This document shows, one piece after another, positions 43,427 through 52,192 of a stretch of DNA of 64,000 bases. The translations under genes were made by a program, and so were the position numbers. The notes under the pieces were generated by a model that worked only from the letters and a program-made list of their open reading frames with translations, was not told where the DNA came from and searched no databases. The stretch is from NCBI RefSeq assembly GCF_026342405.1, contig NZ_JAPEMU010000004.1:124001-188000 (forward strand), in the 5' to 3' direction. Source of the DNA: Kitasatospora sp. NBC_00240 (GTDB lineage: Bacteria; Actinomycetota; Actinomycetes; Streptomycetales; Streptomycetaceae). Position 1 is the first letter of the stretch. The number at the start of each line of letters is the position of its first letter.

Positions 43427-45391
43427 TCAGAGATCTGCCCGGCCGGCCAGCCGGTGTTGGCGGTGAGGACGAGTCGGACGTACCGGGTGGTCGTGGTGGC
43501 GGGGCAGGGTCAGCGTGGCGGTGTTCCCGGTGGCCGGGTCGAAGGTGCAACCCGTGGCGCCCAGGAGCTGCCCGAAGGAGCTGCCGTCGGTGCTGCCCTG
43601 GACGGCGACGGTCTGCGTGCGGGTGGCCCAGGCGGTGGCCGGCGGCAGCGTGAGGACGATCCGGCGGACCCCGGTGGCCGTGCCCAGGTCGACCTGGAGC
43701 CACTGCGGGAAGGCGTTGTTGGCGCTCTCCCAGTAGGTGGCCGGGTCGCCGTCCACGGCGTTGCCCGATCCGTAGACCTGGGTGTGGCTGCTCTCCGAGG
43801 TGGGCCGCTGCAGGGCGAGGTTGACGGTGGGCGAGCTGCCGGCCGACGTCGTGGCGGTGACCTGGCCGGAGGGCGCGGAGACGCTCCCGGCCGCGTCGAG
43901 GGCCTGCACGTCGAAGACGTAGGACGTCGAGGCGGTGAGCCCGGTGACGGTGAACGCGGTGGCGTTCCCGGGGGCGGTGCCGACCGGGGTGGCGGCGGAG
44001 CCGGTGACCTGGCGGATCCGGTAGCCCGTCACGCCGACGTTGTCGGTGGACGCCGTCCAGGCCAGCGCCACGGTGGTGTCGCTGCGGGCGGTGACGTGCA
44101 GTGCGCCGGGGGCGGTCGGCGGCACGGTGTCGCCCCCGCCGCCGACGACGACCGGCTGGGTGGGCCGCACGGCGGTGAGGGCGATCTGGCCCTTCAGCAT
44201 CCGGCCGCCGTCGCCGGTCAGCCGCAGGTAGTAGTCGGAGGAGCAGGCGGTGCCGTCCTCGTCGAGCGCGAGGAAGTTCGATCCGGCCGGTACCCAGGCC
44301 TGGGACTCGGCGGTCTTGGCGATCTGGTTGCCCTCGTTGTACTCGTCGAACATCGAGATGTAGACGCTCGGCACCCCGGCCCGGCCCATGTTCCAGAACT
44401 GGCGCCACATGAAGTCGCCGTGGGCGCGCTGCCGGCCCGAGACCCCGCCGGGCAGCACGCACGGCTGGTAGTCGATGCCGTGCGCGGCGCACTCGGCGAG
44501 GTCGGGCACGGTCGCGACGTTGTAGAAGTTGTCGGCGTCCGCGACGTTGCCGATCCGGCCGACCATCCACGGCGAGAGCATGTCGAAGGCGTGGTAGACG
44601 TCGGCGAACCCGGGCCGGGAGTCCCGGTCGCCCGTGCGCCACCAGGTCGGCACCCCGCCGATCACGTAACAGCCCTGCGCCTTGAACCAGTTCACCACCT
44701 CCAGGCAGGGGCCCGGTGCGAACGGCCGCTGGTTGTCGTTGAAGCCGAATCCCCAGATGCACACCACGGGCCTGCCGTTCTGCCGCGCGTAGGCGGACGA
44801 GGCGGTGTGCGCCCGCATCTTGTTCGTCCAGTCGGTCTTGATGTCCGCCTGCATGGTCGCCCAGTCGGAGACGTCGTACATCACGTAGAACTTGACGCCC
44901 TGGGACTCCGCCGCGCTGCGTACCTTGCCCGCCATCGCGTCGCGGGTCGGCCCCTCGCCGCCGGTGGGGTTGAAGCGCTGGAGGGCCGCGGTGTCGATGC
45001 CGTACTGCTTCATCCAGCGGAAGTGCACGTCGACGGTGGCCTGGTCGTAGGAGGAGAACAGGGTGGCCGGCTGCCCGTTGCCGAGGCTGCCGTAGGCGGT
45101 GCGGTAGGTCGTCGGGTAGTCCCGGACGTCCGGCCAGGCCACGACGGCGCTGTTGGAGGGGGACGGCGCCTGGCCCCAGTTCTGGGCCCAGTGCCACCAG
45201 CCGTTGATCGGGGCACCGTCCCCGGCGCAGGCGAACCAGCCCTGGTAGCCCACGGTCACCTTGCCGACCACATCGCCGGGCGCGCTCGCCGCGGCCGCGG
45301 GCCCGGCGAGCGCGCCCTCCCCGAGCCCCATCGCCCCGGCGACCCCCGCCGCAGCTGCGGCCTGCAGAAACGCCCGACGCGTGACACCCAT
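43427..45391 (-). CDS. Tat-exported GH71/99-like glycosidase with FN3 and discoidin domains, C-terminus frameshifted
   Basis: ATG 45391 has AAGGAG 6 nt upstream and opens a twin-arginine signal (VTRRAFLQAAAAAG). The catalytic region (VGYQGWFACAGDGAPINGWW, FYVMYDVSDW, VVCIWGFGFND, SMFDEYNEGNQIA) resembles family 71/99 glycosidases, often called xylosidase/arabinosidase. An FN3 domain (PPTAPGALHVTARSDTTVAL) and an F5/8 type C domain follow. The last 30 codons before 43427 do not look native. Removing one C from a run of four (43505-43508) restores TLTLPATTTRYVRLVLTANT and a natural end at 43405. This is either a real frameshift or a sequence error. Substrate is unknown. Confidence 0.85.
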   Translation of the reverse strand: MGVTRRAFLQAAAAAGVAGAMGLGEGALAGPAAAASAPGDVVGKVTVGYQGWFACAGDGAPINGWWHWAQNWGQAPSPSNSAVVAWPDVRDYPTTYRTAYGSLGNGQPATLFSSYDQATVDVHFRWMKQYGIDTAALQRFNPTGGEGPTRDAMAGKVRSAAESQGVKFYVMYDVSDWATMQADIKTDWTNKMRAHTASSAYARQNGRPVVCIWGFGFNDNQRPFAPGPCLEVVNWFKAQGCYVIGGVPTWWRTGDRDSRPGFADVYHAFDMLSPWMVGRIGNVADADNFYNVATVPDLAECAAHGIDYQPCVLPGGVSGRQRAHGDFMWRQFWNMGRAGVPSVYISMFDEYNEGNQIAKTAESQAWVPAGSNFLALDEDGTACSSDYYLRLTGDGGRMLKGQIALTAVRPTQPVVVGGGGDTVPPTAPGALHVTARSDTTVALAWTASTDNVGVTGYRIRQVTGSAATPVGTAPGNATAFTVTGLTASTSYVFDVQALDAAGSVSAPSGQVTATTSAGSSPTVNLALQRPTSESSHTQVYGSGNAVDGDPATYWESANNAFPQWLQVDLGTATGVRRIVLTLPPATAWATRTQTVAVQGSTDGSSFGQLLGATGCTFDPATGNTATLTLPRHHDHPVRPTRPHRQHRLAGRADL

Positions 45392-45611
45392 CTGGATCTC
45401 CTTCGATTGGTCGTCAACTCCGCAGCGGGAAAGGACGGTCGAGCGTTGGCGGCAGCGCGGAGCCCGATGCGGGGGATCGTAACGAGATGGACATGCAAAC
45501 GCAATAGACGGCTCACTTAGCGCAAAAAAGTATCGCAGCAACGCAATAACGTGCCTTCCGCGCAAGGTGGCTGCGCGCGCACCCGGAACACCCGATGTGG
45601 CCGTTCACACC

Positions 45612-45645
45612 CCGAGGCCCCTCCGGAGAACCGGAGGGGCCTCGG
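45612..45645 (-). terminator. Perfect 15-bp hairpin after the cupin gene
   Basis: CCGAGGCCCCTCCGG pairs with CCGGAGGGGCCTCGG around AGAA. Beside it (45641-45690) is a run of GGGCCTCGGAA-type repeats. It lies about 70 nt past the cupin stop. Confidence 0.85.
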
Positions 45646-45714
45646 AAAGGGCCTCGGAAAGGGCCTCGGAAGGGCCTCGGAGGGCGAACGCGTGCGGGCT
45701 GCGGGCGGGGCCGC

Positions 45715-46236
45715 TCAGCGGCCGGCGCCGAACGTCGCGCCCTCGGCCAGCGAGGTCTGCCACTGCGGGCTGTCGAAGTAGTGGTTGTCGTACGTCTGCG
45801 AGCTGTCCCTGATCTCCTGGACGGTCGCCTCGCCGCGGTACACGCGCTCCAGCAGCCGGTAGTAGTCGAACCGGTGCAGGCCCGGCGTGAAGACGACGAG
45901 CAGCTCGGCCGTGCTGTCCGGCGCGGGCGCGAAGGCGTGCGGCACCGTGGGCGGCACGCTCAGGAAGTCGCCCTTCCCCAGCGTCAGCACCTCGTCCTCG
46001 ACGAGGATCCGCATCCTGCCGTCGAGCACGAGGAACAGCTCCGTCGCCTTCGTGTGGAAGTGCGCGGGGGCGCCCGGCGAACCCTTCTCGAACGTGGCCT
46101 TGTTGGCGGTGAACGCGCCGCCCGTGTCGCCCGCGTCGGCCAGCAGGGTGATCAGGCTGGTGGCGCCGTCCTGCAGGGTCTCGGCCTGTTCGGCGCGGAC
46201 CAGGACGGGACGCTGCGGCCGGTTGTCGGCAGTCAT
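45715..46236 (-). CDS. Cupin-domain protein
   Basis: This 173-residue single cupin has the metal-site motifs PAHFHTKATELFLVLDGRM and a second-motif PPTVPHAF. ATG 46236 follows GAGGAG by 7 nt. Such proteins include quercetin-dioxygenase-like and isomerase enzymes; the substrate is unknown. An AraC gene lies upstream on the same strand (298-bp gap) and may control it. Confidence 0.88.
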   Translation of the reverse strand: MTADNRPQRPVLVRAEQAETLQDGATSLITLLADAGDTGGAFTANKATFEKGSPGAPAHFHTKATELFLVLDGRMRILVEDEVLTLGKGDFLSVPPTVPHAFAPAPDSTAELLVVFTPGLHRFDYYRLLERVYRGEATVQEIRDSSQTYDNHYFDSPQWQTSLAEGATFGAGR

Positions 46237-46534
46237 CAGGATTCTCCTCGTGGCGTGGTGCGGCGGGATGCGCGCGGTCGGTCCGGTGCTGCGCGCCGGC
46301 GGCAGTGCGACCCGAGGTGCCCGTCGGCGTCGCCGTGTTGCGACTGCGGGGTCTCCCCCGGTCGGCGGCGGCCGTCGACCGACGACCGCCGCCGACCGGC
46401 GTTCGGGCGACCGGCGTTCGGGCGACCGGTCCCGATCGCGTCGCGTTGCTGTTCTCATCAGCAGTCACGAATCTAGATCGGTGCGCCCCGGCGGGGTGTG
46501 CGAGGTGTGCAGAGCGCCTCAACACTTCGTGCGA

Positions 46535-47503
46535 TCAGGGTTGACGGCCGCCGGCGCGGTGTTCGGTGGGGGTGATGCCGTACTCCTCGCGGAAGGCACG
46601 GCTGAAGGCGGTGGCGCTGGAGAAGCCCCAGTGGGTCGCGATCTCCTGGATCGTCCGGCTGCTCAGCGTGTGTCGGGTGAGGTCGACGCGGCAGCGTTCC
46701 AGCCGGCGCCGGCGGATCGTCGCGGCGACGCTGGAGGACTGCCCGTCGAACAACGCGTAGAGACCGCGCAGGGAGATGCGGTGGTGGTCGGCGATCGCCC
46801 GGGGGGTCAGGCCGGGATCGCCGAGGTTGTGGTCGATGAAGCCGTGGATCCGTTGCACCATCAACTGGGCGCGGGCTTCGGCCGGCGCCTCGTCCAGGAC
46901 GCCCAGTTGCTGGGCGAGACAGGCGGTGGCCAGGTCGAGCGTGATGGATCCCAGGCGGGACAGTTCCTCCGGACGGCAGCCGGGCCCGTGGTGGAGCAGG
47001 GTGGTGAGGAACCCGGCGACGACGGCCCCCGTACCCTCGGTCGCCGGGATGCCCCGGGCGAGCAGGCGGTCCACCCGGTCCGGGTGCAGCGGCAGGACGG
47101 CCCGGGGTATCTGCAGCATGATCGCGCCGGCCCGTCCGTCCTCGCCGGCCGACACGTTCTCCATCGGGCGCGAGGTGTCCGTCAGCACCAGATCGCCGGA
47201 GACGAGCGACTCGTTGCCGCGCTGGGAGGTCCGGAAGGTGCCTTCCGTGATCAGCGCGAGCTGGTACTCCTCGGGATCGCCCTGCCGGACATGGGCCGAG
47301 GTGCGGCGCGCCCGCGCCGGCGAGAATGCGAAGGCCGACACCTGAACGGGGCCCAGCTCCACGTTCGTGATCTCCGCACGGAAGCCGGCCGCCCGCTCCG
47401 GACTGACCGCGACGGGCATCAGATCGGTCGACAGCCTCTCGCGGAACCACTCGAACCCGTCCGCCGGCGCCACGACGGCGGACGACACACTTGTCCATCC
47501 CAC
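46535..47503 (-). CDS. AraC-family transcriptional regulator
   Basis: This 322-residue protein has an AraC_binding_2-type N-terminal domain (about 1-190) and a C-terminal double helix-turn-helix (HTLSSRTIQEIATHWGFSSA, FSRAFREEYGITPTEH). GTG 47503 has GGAGG 5 nt upstream, better than other starts in the frame, which is open to 47635. Members often respond to aromatic compounds. The cupin gene downstream is a plausible target. Confidence 0.9.
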   Translation of the reverse strand: MGWTSVSSAVVAPADGFEWFRERLSTDLMPVAVSPERAAGFRAEITNVELGPVQVSAFAFSPARARRTSAHVRQGDPEEYQLALITEGTFRTSQRGNESLVSGDLVLTDTSRPMENVSAGEDGRAGAIMLQIPRAVLPLHPDRVDRLLARGIPATEGTGAVVAGFLTTLLHHGPGCRPEELSRLGSITLDLATACLAQQLGVLDEAPAEARAQLMVQRIHGFIDHNLGDPGLTPRAIADHHRISLRGLYALFDGQSSSVAATIRRRRLERCRVDLTRHTLSSRTIQEIATHWGFSSATAFSRAFREEYGITPTEHRAGGRQP

Positions 47504-47844
47504 GAAGTCCTCCACCTGCTCACGATGTGACGCTCGTTCGCCCCGCCCGTGCGGGAGCCTGCTACGGCGTTCACCATGATCGACCAGAATCTGTCCTGCA
47601 CACGACGAAACCCACGGCGGGGTGGCGACAAACACACCGGTTCACGGCCGGGGCCGACGCCGGGCGTGCGGCCGCGCAGCGGTGTGCCGGGCTGTGCCCG
47701 GAACGGCGGCGACGACAGCGATCACGGGCGGGGCCGAACGGGCGGGGCCGGACGGTGGCGGGGCCGGACGGTGGCGGCAGGTGGTGACTGGTCCCCTGCG
47801 GCCCGGCCGGAGCTCGTTGGAACCGGCCGGACCGTCGCCCGAGG

Positions 47845-48582
47845 TCAGCGAGGGGTCAGGAGGCAGAACTCGTTGCCCTCCGGGTCGGCCAGAACCGTCC
47901 AGGAGATCGCTGACCGGTCGATACCCGGATCGGTGGCGCCCAGGGCGCGCAGTCGGGCTTCCTCCGCCGCCAGGTCGTCACCGGGGTAGGGGCAGACGTC
48001 GAGGTGGACGCGGTTCCACACGCTCTTGGTGTCGGGGGTGCGGACGAACTCCAGGTAGGGGCCGACGCCTTGGGCGGAACGCATGGTCGCGTGGTCGTCG
48101 GCGACCTCGTGCAGCGTCCAGTCCATCGCCTCGTCCCAGAACCGGGCCATCGCCCGCGGGTCGGCGCAGTCGACCACCACCGCGGCGATCGGCCCGGTGT
48201 CCCGGTAGACCGGGCGCGGCTCCAGGACGCAGAACTCGTTGCCCTCCGGGTCGGCCATGACCGTCCAGGGGACATCGCCCTGACCCACGTCGGCGAGCGT
48301 CGCACCGAGATCCTTCAGGCGCGCGACCAACTCCGCCTGATGGGCGGCCGAGGTGGTGGCCAGATCAAGGTGCACCCGGTTCTTCACCGTTTTGGGTTCC
48401 GGCCGGGCGATGATGTCGATGCAGACGGCCACGGGGTCGGGGTAGGCGAAGTTCAGGGGTTCGAGGTTGGTCACGCCGGGTCCCTCGCTGTCGACGCCCC
48501 AACCGAGCGCCTCCGCCCAGAACCGGCCGAGCGTGGAGTCGTCCCGGGCCTTCATGTTGATCTGCACGAGTCTTGTTGCCAT
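47845..48582 (-). CDS. Two-domain VOC-family protein (Glyoxalase_6-like)
   Basis: This 245-residue protein has two similar VOC modules, each ending in a WTV(M/L)ADPEGNEFC(V/L)L strand and each with a NRVHLD strand, indicating internal duplication. ATG 48582 has a weak AGGA site 9 nt upstream. Function is unknown; related proteins bind small hydrophobic ligands. It is divergent from the SUKH gene. Confidence 0.88.
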   Translation of the reverse strand: MATRLVQINMKARDDSTLGRFWAEALGWGVDSEGPGVTNLEPLNFAYPDPVAVCIDIIARPEPKTVKNRVHLDLATTSAAHQAELVARLKDLGATLADVGQGDVPWTVMADPEGNEFCVLEPRPVYRDTGPIAAVVVDCADPRAMARFWDEAMDWTLHEVADDHATMRSAQGVGPYLEFVRTPDTKSVWNRVHLDVCPYPGDDLAAEEARLRALGATDPGIDRSAISWTVLADPEGNEFCLLTPR

Positions 48583-48807
48583 GCGGCAGATCCTAGAAGC
48601 TGCCGCCGGGACGGGACGGACGAGCCGACGGCCCGGAGCGCCCACATCGCCTCCACCGCAGACGGCGACTCAGGGCCGACAACGGAAGAGCGAGCCGGCA
48701 GTGCCGGCGTCGACTGCCGCGGGAGCGAGTACGTCCCGCAGGACGAGTCTCTCCGCCCTGCGACAAGCCGTGCGATACATTGCGGGCGACACAGGAGAAG
48801 AGCTCGC

Positions 48808-49395
48808 ATGGACTCCCGCATCCCGCGGCTGCGACGCAAACTGACACGCATCCCCTGGACGCCCGGCCGAAGCCACTCCTTCGGGGAGGAACGGCACGAG
48901 TTCCGCCTCGGCCCCCGCCTGCCCAAAGCTCGGGCCGACGCTTTCGAGGCCGAGCATGGCGTGGAACTTCCCCGTCCCTACCGGGACTTCCTCGCACACA
49001 TGGGCGGCAGCGGCGCGTCTCCGTACTACGGACTGATCCCGTTGGAGAACTGCACGCTCTTCACGATGAACGTCAAGGACGGCGGCCAGGACGGAAGAGG
49101 ATTCCGCCGGGCCCATCGCCCCACGAGCCGAGGTGACCTGTTCCTGCACATCATCGAACGCGGCTGCAGCGATCTCGTCCTCGTAAGCGTGAGCGGCCCT
49201 CTCACCGGGCGCGTACTCATCGGCAACGCCGACGGCTTCTGGGGCCCGAACGTCTCCTCGGCCCCGGACTTCCTCGCCTGGTACGAACGATGGCTCGACC
49301 ATATGGCCGCCGGACAGGACAACCGGGCCCTGGAACTCACCTCGCCCCGACTCCGAACACATCCCGATCGGCATCGACTCGCCCCCAAGATCTGA
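48808..49395 (+). CDS. SUKH (SMI1/KNR4) family protein
   Basis: This 195-residue protein has the SUKH core (RLPKARADAFEAEHGVELPR, PYRDFLAHMGGSG, YYGLIPLE, SDLVLVSVSGPLTGRVLIGN). SUKH proteins are commonly immunity proteins of polymorphic toxin systems, but no toxin gene is adjacent. ATG 48808 has GGAG 10 nt upstream. Orphan immunity or housekeeping roles are both possible. The 49396-49584 gap shows nothing. Confidence 0.85.
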   Translation: MDSRIPRLRRKLTRIPWTPGRSHSFGEERHEFRLGPRLPKARADAFEAEHGVELPRPYRDFLAHMGGSGASPYYGLIPLENCTLFTMNVKDGGQDGRGFRRAHRPTSRGDLFLHIIERGCSDLVLVSVSGPLTGRVLIGNADGFWGPNVSSAPDFLAWYERWLDHMAAGQDNRALELTSPRLRTHPDRHRLAPKI

Positions 49396-49584
49396 CCCGC
49401 CGTGACCGCTCCACAGGGCCGGGGCCGCAACCCGTTCCAGCACCCGGACGACGGCCGGGGAAACGCCCGGGCAGCGACCGGGACCAGCGCCGGGAAAACA
49501 CCCGGGCACCGAGGACGTCGAGGACACCGGCGCGATGGGGCGCGGCCGCTCCCGTCGGGCGGGTGGATCCCGTAGGGTCGGCCG

Positions 49585-50205
49585 ATGGCGAAGTACTTCG
49601 ACGTGCACCCGCAGACCCCCCAGGCCCGCACCATCGGCACCGTGGTCGACAGCATCCGCTCCGACGCCCTCATCGCGTATCCGACCGACTCCTGTTTCGC
49701 CCTCGGCTGCCGCATGGGCAACCACGAGGGCCTGGAGCGGATCCGCTCCATCCGGCGGCTCGACGACCGCCACCACTTCACCCTGATGTGCGAGAACTTC
49801 GCCCAGCTGGGGCAGTTCGTCCAGATCGACAACGACGTCTTCCGCGCCGTCAAGGCGGCGACGCCGGGCAGCTACACCTTCATCCTCCCCGCCACCAAGG
49901 AGGTCCCGCGCCGACTGATGCACCCGAAGAAGAAGACGGTGGGGGTCAGGATCCCCGACCACGTCGTCACCCGCGCCCTGCTCGCCGAACTCGGCGAACC
50001 CCTGGTCTCCAGCACCCTGCTGCTCCCCGGCGAGAGCGAGCCGATGACCCAGGGCTGGGAGATCAAGGAGCGGCTCGACCACGTGCTGGACGCCGTGGTC
50101 GACTCCGGCGACTGCGGTACGGAGCCGACGACGGTCATCGACTTCTCCGAGGGCGAGGCGCACATCGTCCGGCGCGGGGCCGGCGACCCCGCACGCTTCG
50201 AGTGA
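49585..50205 (+). CDS. yciO: YciO-type Sua5/YrdC family protein
   Basis: This 206-residue protein belongs to the YrdC/Sua5 fold. The order FDVHPQTPQAR, AYPTDSCFALGC, FTLMCENF, TPGSYTFILPATKEVPRRL and TTVIDF matches the E. coli YciO branch rather than TsaC itself. The fold binds ATP and RNA and in TsaC makes threonylcarbamoyl-AMP for tRNA t6A; the role of YciO is less certain. ATG 49585 has only a weak ribosome site. It is monocistronic with a strong terminator. Confidence 0.93.
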   Translation: MAKYFDVHPQTPQARTIGTVVDSIRSDALIAYPTDSCFALGCRMGNHEGLERIRSIRRLDDRHHFTLMCENFAQLGQFVQIDNDVFRAVKAATPGSYTFILPATKEVPRRLMHPKKKTVGVRIPDHVVTRALLAELGEPLVSSTLLLPGESEPMTQGWEIKERLDHVLDAVVDSGDCGTEPTTVIDFSEGEAHIVRRGAGDPARFE

Positions 50206-50227
50206 CGCCCGGACACGGTCGGCCCGA

Positions 50228-50253
50228 CGGCACGCCTCGCCCGAGGCGTGCCG
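50228..50253. terminator. Perfect 12-bp hairpin between convergent genes
   Basis: CGGCACGCCTCG pairs with CGAGGCGTGCCG with only CC between the arms. It starts 23 nt after the yciO stop and faces the convergent gene ending at 50318. Confidence 0.85.
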
Positions 50254-50317
50254 CTGCCACGCCGGCCGTGCGCCGGTAGCGGGTCCGGCGGCGCCGCGGG
50301 GCGGGCCTGGCGGCGGC

Positions 50318-50854
50318 TCAGTCGGCGGTCGGGTCGTCCGTGGTGGCCTGGGGTCGGCCGGGGCGCATGCCGGCCTTGAGGTCGCCCATCACCGCGCGGG
50401 CCACCTGATCGACGGGGTCCTTCTCGGCGAACCCGTAGTCGATGGCGCCGTCGCGGTCCCCGGCGGCGGCGAAGAGCCATCGCGGGCCGTACTTGGTCGC
50501 CCCCAGCCACACCTCGAACTCCTCCCCGGCGTGGGCGAACCGGACGGACCCGGCGCCGCCCGCCGTGACGACCTGCCCGTCCAGCCGGTAGGCGAGCTCC
50601 TGCAGGGGCGTGCGCTCCTGGTCGCGGGCGGCCTCGAGCCGGACGGCGAGGACCGAGGACAGCGGCCCCATGACGACCGCGCCCTCGTCCGTGGTGATCC
50701 GAAATCCGGGCTGTCCCCCGATGTGGGCGGAACTGCCGTCCGTGGCACCGGCGAAGGCGAACGGACCGGTGACGAACGTGCCGGCCTTGACCTCGTGCCA
50801 GCCGTCGGCCAGCAGTACGGCCGCCACCTCGTTCGCGTTGACGTGCAGGTTCAT
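50318..50854 (-). CDS. Conserved hypothetical protein
   Basis: This is a 178-residue soluble protein of unknown function (MNLHVNANEVAAVLLADGWH, FRITTDEGAVVMGPLSSVLA, WLGATKYGPRWLFAAAGDRD). ATG 50854 has AGAGGA 7 nt upstream. Only 12 bp before the start begins a 16-bp repeat array (50867-50962), so its leader or promoter is repetitive. The upstream open frame across the repeats is not considered coding. Confidence 0.65.
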   Translation of the reverse strand: MNLHVNANEVAAVLLADGWHEVKAGTFVTGPFAFAGATDGSSAHIGGQPGFRITTDEGAVVMGPLSSVLAVRLEAARDQERTPLQELAYRLDGQVVTAGGAGSVRFAHAGEEFEVWLGATKYGPRWLFAAAGDRDGAIDYGFAEKDPVDQVARAVMGDLKAGMRPGRPQATTDDPTAD

Positions 50855-50866
50855 CACTGGTTCCTC

Positions 50867-50962
50867 TTCTCGGTGGCGCAGGTTCTCGGTGGCGCGGGTT
50901 CTCGGTGGCGCGGGTTCTCGGTGCCGCGGGTTCTCGGTGCCGCGGGTTCCCGGTGCCGCGGG
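50867..50962. repeat. Six 16-bp tandem repeats in a gene leader
   Basis: Units of the form TTCTCGGTGGCGCGGG start at 50867, 50883, 50899, 50915, 50931 and 50947. They differ at one or two positions (GGCGC versus GCCGC; TTCC in the last). The array directly precedes the hypothetical gene at 50318-50854. Confidence 0.95.
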
Positions 50963-51233
50963 ACGCCCTCCGCTCCGCGAGGTGCCGCATCGCACGGTCG
51001 GGCATCAGGCGGTCCGGGCCGGCGGGTCGCCCGTACGGCCGCCACGACGTCGGCGACGGGCCCGGGACCACCGCGCACCCGGCGGAGGCGAACAGGTCCG
51101 GGACGAGAGGCCCCTGGGCGAGAGGGCCGGACCGCCCTGCGGCCTGCGGGCGGGCACTGAAGCCCGCCCGGCGCTCCCCCGGCGCACCTCCCTCCGAGGG
51201 CGGCGGGGCGGCCGGGGGCGGGGAGCGGCTGTG

Positions 51234-51282
51234 CGGCGCCGTCGTGGTCCTGACCGCGTGTCATCGAGCTCCGACGGCGCCG
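51234..51282 (-). terminator. 11-bp hairpin after the reductase gene
   Basis: CGGCGCCGTCG (51234-51244) pairs with CGACGGCGCCG (51272-51282) across a 27-nt loop, 11 nt past the stop at 51294. Confidence 0.6.
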
Positions 51283-51293
51283 TGATGTCGTCG

Positions 51294-51908
51294 TCAGAGG
51301 ACGTCGTAGGTCAGGTGCGTCGCGGTCGACGTCGGGACGGCGCTGCGCTGCACCAGTGTGCGCGGCACCGCGCCGGTGAACAGGGGCGTCCCGGCGCCCA
51401 GGAGGACGGGCGACAGGTGCAGCGAGAGCAGGTCGACCAGCCCGGCGTCGAACGCCGAGCGGATCAGGGCGCCGCCTCCCATCAGGACGACGTCGAGGTC
51501 CTTGCCGCTGCTCGTCGAAGCCGCTTCGGCGCGCCCGCGGGCGGTGGTGACGGCGTCGGGCAGACCGGTGGTGACGAACGTCCAGTCGAGGGCGGCGAGC
51601 CGGACCGCCGGCGGTGGCGAGCTCGTCACGACGACGAAGGCGGGGGTGCCGACCTCCCCGGCACCGTAGCCGGTCTCGTCGTCCCAGCCGCCCGGCCCGT
51701 CGACCAGGTCGAAGAGGCGGCGGCCGAGGACGACGGCGCCCGAGCGGACGGTCCCCTCGTGCAGGACCCGGCGGTCGTCCGGGTCGTCGGAGAACGCCCA
51801 GGTGTGCAGCGCCTCGCCGCCGGTGCCCAATCCGTTCTCCGGGCCGGGGTCCGGGCCGGTGACGAAACCGTCGAGGGAGACCGAGATGTCGGCGATGATT
51901 CGCGTCAT
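51294..51908 (-). CDS. Dihydrofolate-reductase-like (RibD C-terminal) family protein
   Basis: This 204-residue protein has the opening IIADISVSLDGFVTGPD, VLGRRLFDLV, a nucleotide-binding VVLMGGGALIRSAFDAGLVD and LSLHLSPVLLGAGTPLF, typical of stand-alone DHFR/RibD-C reductases in actinobacteria. Substrate is unknown. ATG 51908 lacks a clear ribosome site. It is single-gene between a hairpin and the hydrolase gene region. The 51909-52192 gap shows nothing definite. Confidence 0.9.
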   Translation of the reverse strand: MTRIIADISVSLDGFVTGPDPGPENGLGTGGEALHTWAFSDDPDDRRVLHEGTVRSGAVVLGRRLFDLVDGPGGWDDETGYGAGEVGTPAFVVVTSSPPPAVRLAALDWTFVTTGLPDAVTTARGRAEAASTSSGKDLDVVLMGGGALIRSAFDAGLVDLLSLHLSPVLLGAGTPLFTGAVPRTLVQRSAVPTSTATHLTYDVL

Positions 51909-52192
51909 GTCGAGGTGGACCCGGTCTGCTGCCTGAACCCGTCGCTCATGCATGAAGTATGTGACCCGCTCCGCTCGGGCTTCAACGGCACACGCCCGAA
52001 GTCGCCGACACGGCCCAGCGGCGGCCGGGGCGGGGAGCAGCGCGAGGTCCGGACGGCGGGCGGGTGGCGGCCGGGGCGGGCCGGGCGGTCGAGGCCGCCT
52101 CCTGCCGGGCCGCTGCCCGGTGGCGCCGGCTGTCGGGCCGCTCCCGTGGTGGTGCCGGAAGGGTGTTGACCGTGGTGGCGTCCGGGGGGGGC

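Noticed and set aside
45485..45505. Shared GCAAACGCAAT at about 19569 and 45494 as a common operator
   Set aside because: Only two copies in unrelated contexts, and the first is beside the IS element; chance cannot be excluded.
50867..50995. N-terminal extension of the 50318 gene through the 16-bp repeats
   Set aside because: The internal ATG 50854 has a good ribosome site and the extension is purely repeat-encoded.
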